Assembly: GCA_019694455.1 (NCBI GenBank)
Contig: JAIBBY010000031.1
Span: 1-56,044, forward strand
DNA length: 56,044 bases
Direction of reading: 5' to 3'
Source of the DNA: Pirellulales bacterium
GTDB taxonomy: Bacteria > Planctomycetota > Planctomycetia > Pirellulales > JAEUIK01
Shown: positions 55,704 through 56,044 of the stretch, piece after piece
Layout: each line of letters starts with the position of its first letter
How positions within the stretch are numbered: the first letter of the stretch is position 1
Notes under the pieces: model-generated
Seen by the model: the letters and a program-made list of their open reading frames with translations, nothing else
The model's database searches: none
Told to the model about the DNA's origin: nothing
Position numbers and translations under genes: made by a program

Positions 55704-56044
55704 TCACTGCTCTTGCGCGGGCGCTGAATCGTCGCCCTGTGTGGGTTGATTCGCGGGCTGCTGTGCGGGTTGCTGCGTGTCGTCGATGTAGATGATTTCT
55801 GGCTCGCCCGGCTTGGGCTCGCGCCAGCCGTCGCGCATCCAGCCGTTGACGAAACCGCCAATGTTAAACAGCGGCTCAAGCATCGGTTCGCTGTTGGACG
55901 GGCTGTTAGCGTCCTGCGGCGCCGGTTTCGCGGGCTGCTGTGCCGACTGCTGCCGATCGTCGATGTAGATAATCTCTGGCTCGCCGGGCTTGGGCTCGCG
56001 CCAACCGTCGCAGAATACGCCATTGATGTATCCGCCGACATTGA
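55704..56044 (-). CDS. Tandem-repeat protein, partial (C-terminal 112 residues)
   Basis: The gene enters from the right edge and stops at 55704. Two copies, 59 residues apart, of a 29-residue unit are visible: the shared core is DGWREPKPGEPEIIYIDD preceded by GGYINGVFC or GGFVNGWMR. Between and after them are Gln/Pro/Ala-rich linkers (QQSAQQPAKPAPQD; QQPAQQPANQP). The unit is unfamiliar to me. The start and the number of repeats lie outside the window. Confidence 0.7.
   Translation of the reverse strand, partial: NVGGYINGVFCDGWREPKPGEPEIIYIDDRQQSAQQPAKPAPQDANSPSNSEPMLEPLFNIGGFVNGWMRDGWREPKPGEPEIIYIDDTQQPAQQPANQPTQGDDSAPAQEQ

Larger units (their letters stand above)
51233..56044. mobile_element. 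Remnant of an integrated mobile element (right end outside window)
   Basis: From 51233 on, the gene content switches from planctomycete housekeeping-type genes to a recombinase 3' end, fragments of a DNA-binding protein gene and unfamiliar genes. The left border lies between the DUF1501 stop (51162) and 51233. A tRNA-T-arm-like sequence inside the recombinase tail marks a possible attachment core. No inverted terminal repeats or target duplication can be seen because the other end is missing. Confidence 0.55.

Overview
The window looks like a chromosomal segment of a Planctomycetota bacterium, probably order Pirellulales (inference from gene content). Lineage hallmarks are a Cyt-c/DUF1549/DUF1553 protein paired with a DUF1501 protein, a secreted protein with the N-terminal LEPR-XLL motif, several PQQ-type beta-propeller proteins, a MoxR/DUF58/vWA module, and futalosine-pathway menaquinone genes. 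The DNA is GC-rich, so most long antisense ORFs are shadows.

Layout. (1) 0-19 kb: ten minus-strand genes, transcribed right to left: a giant TPR/beta-propeller protein, a prenyltransferase-like alpha-barrel protein, MoxR, DUF58, two membrane vWA proteins, a membrane coiled-coil protein, two secreted helical proteins (one with a poly-Gln tract) and an NPCBM-domain protein. Tight spacing suggests one or two long transcripts. (2) 19-24 kb: an HU-like protein and an Rrf2-type regulator, both with Lys/Ala-rich tails, then a secreted SGNH-hydrolase/RTX-repeat protein. (3) 24-32.5 kb: small membrane protein, glutaredoxin-like protein, DUF2064 transferase, a 6-pyruvoyl-tetrahydropterin-synthase/CitG-like/alpha-beta-hydrolase run, a PhoPQ-related secreted hydrolase, a membrane-anchored beta-propeller and an amidohydrolase. 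(4) 32.5-41.4 kb: two ABC exporters flanking mqnA-mqnC; one permease is fused to a CPBP protease. (5) 41.7-46.6 kb: cyclophilin lipoprotein, small conserved proteins, aroA, another beta-propeller. (6) 46.8-51.2 kb: the DUF1549/1553-DUF1501 pair.

(7) From about 51.2 kb to the right edge the character changes. The 3' end of a tyrosine-recombinase gene, which carries a tRNA T-arm-like sequence in antisense, is followed by genes without clear relatives. A 783-residue protein with a degenerate SGNH hydrolase domain is flanked by two diverged copies of a gene fragment; the second copy still encodes a helix-turn-helix like those of ParB-type proteins. Both copies form a hairpin whose stem bases differ while pairing and the AAC loop are kept. 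Two minus-strand genes follow, one with a 59-residue tandem repeat running off the window. I read this as the decayed end of an integrated phage or mobile element, and it is the least familiar part of the window.

All calls were made by eye from translated sequence; no database search was run. Start codons were chosen from Shine-Dalgarno spacing, family N-termini and overlap with the upstream gene.
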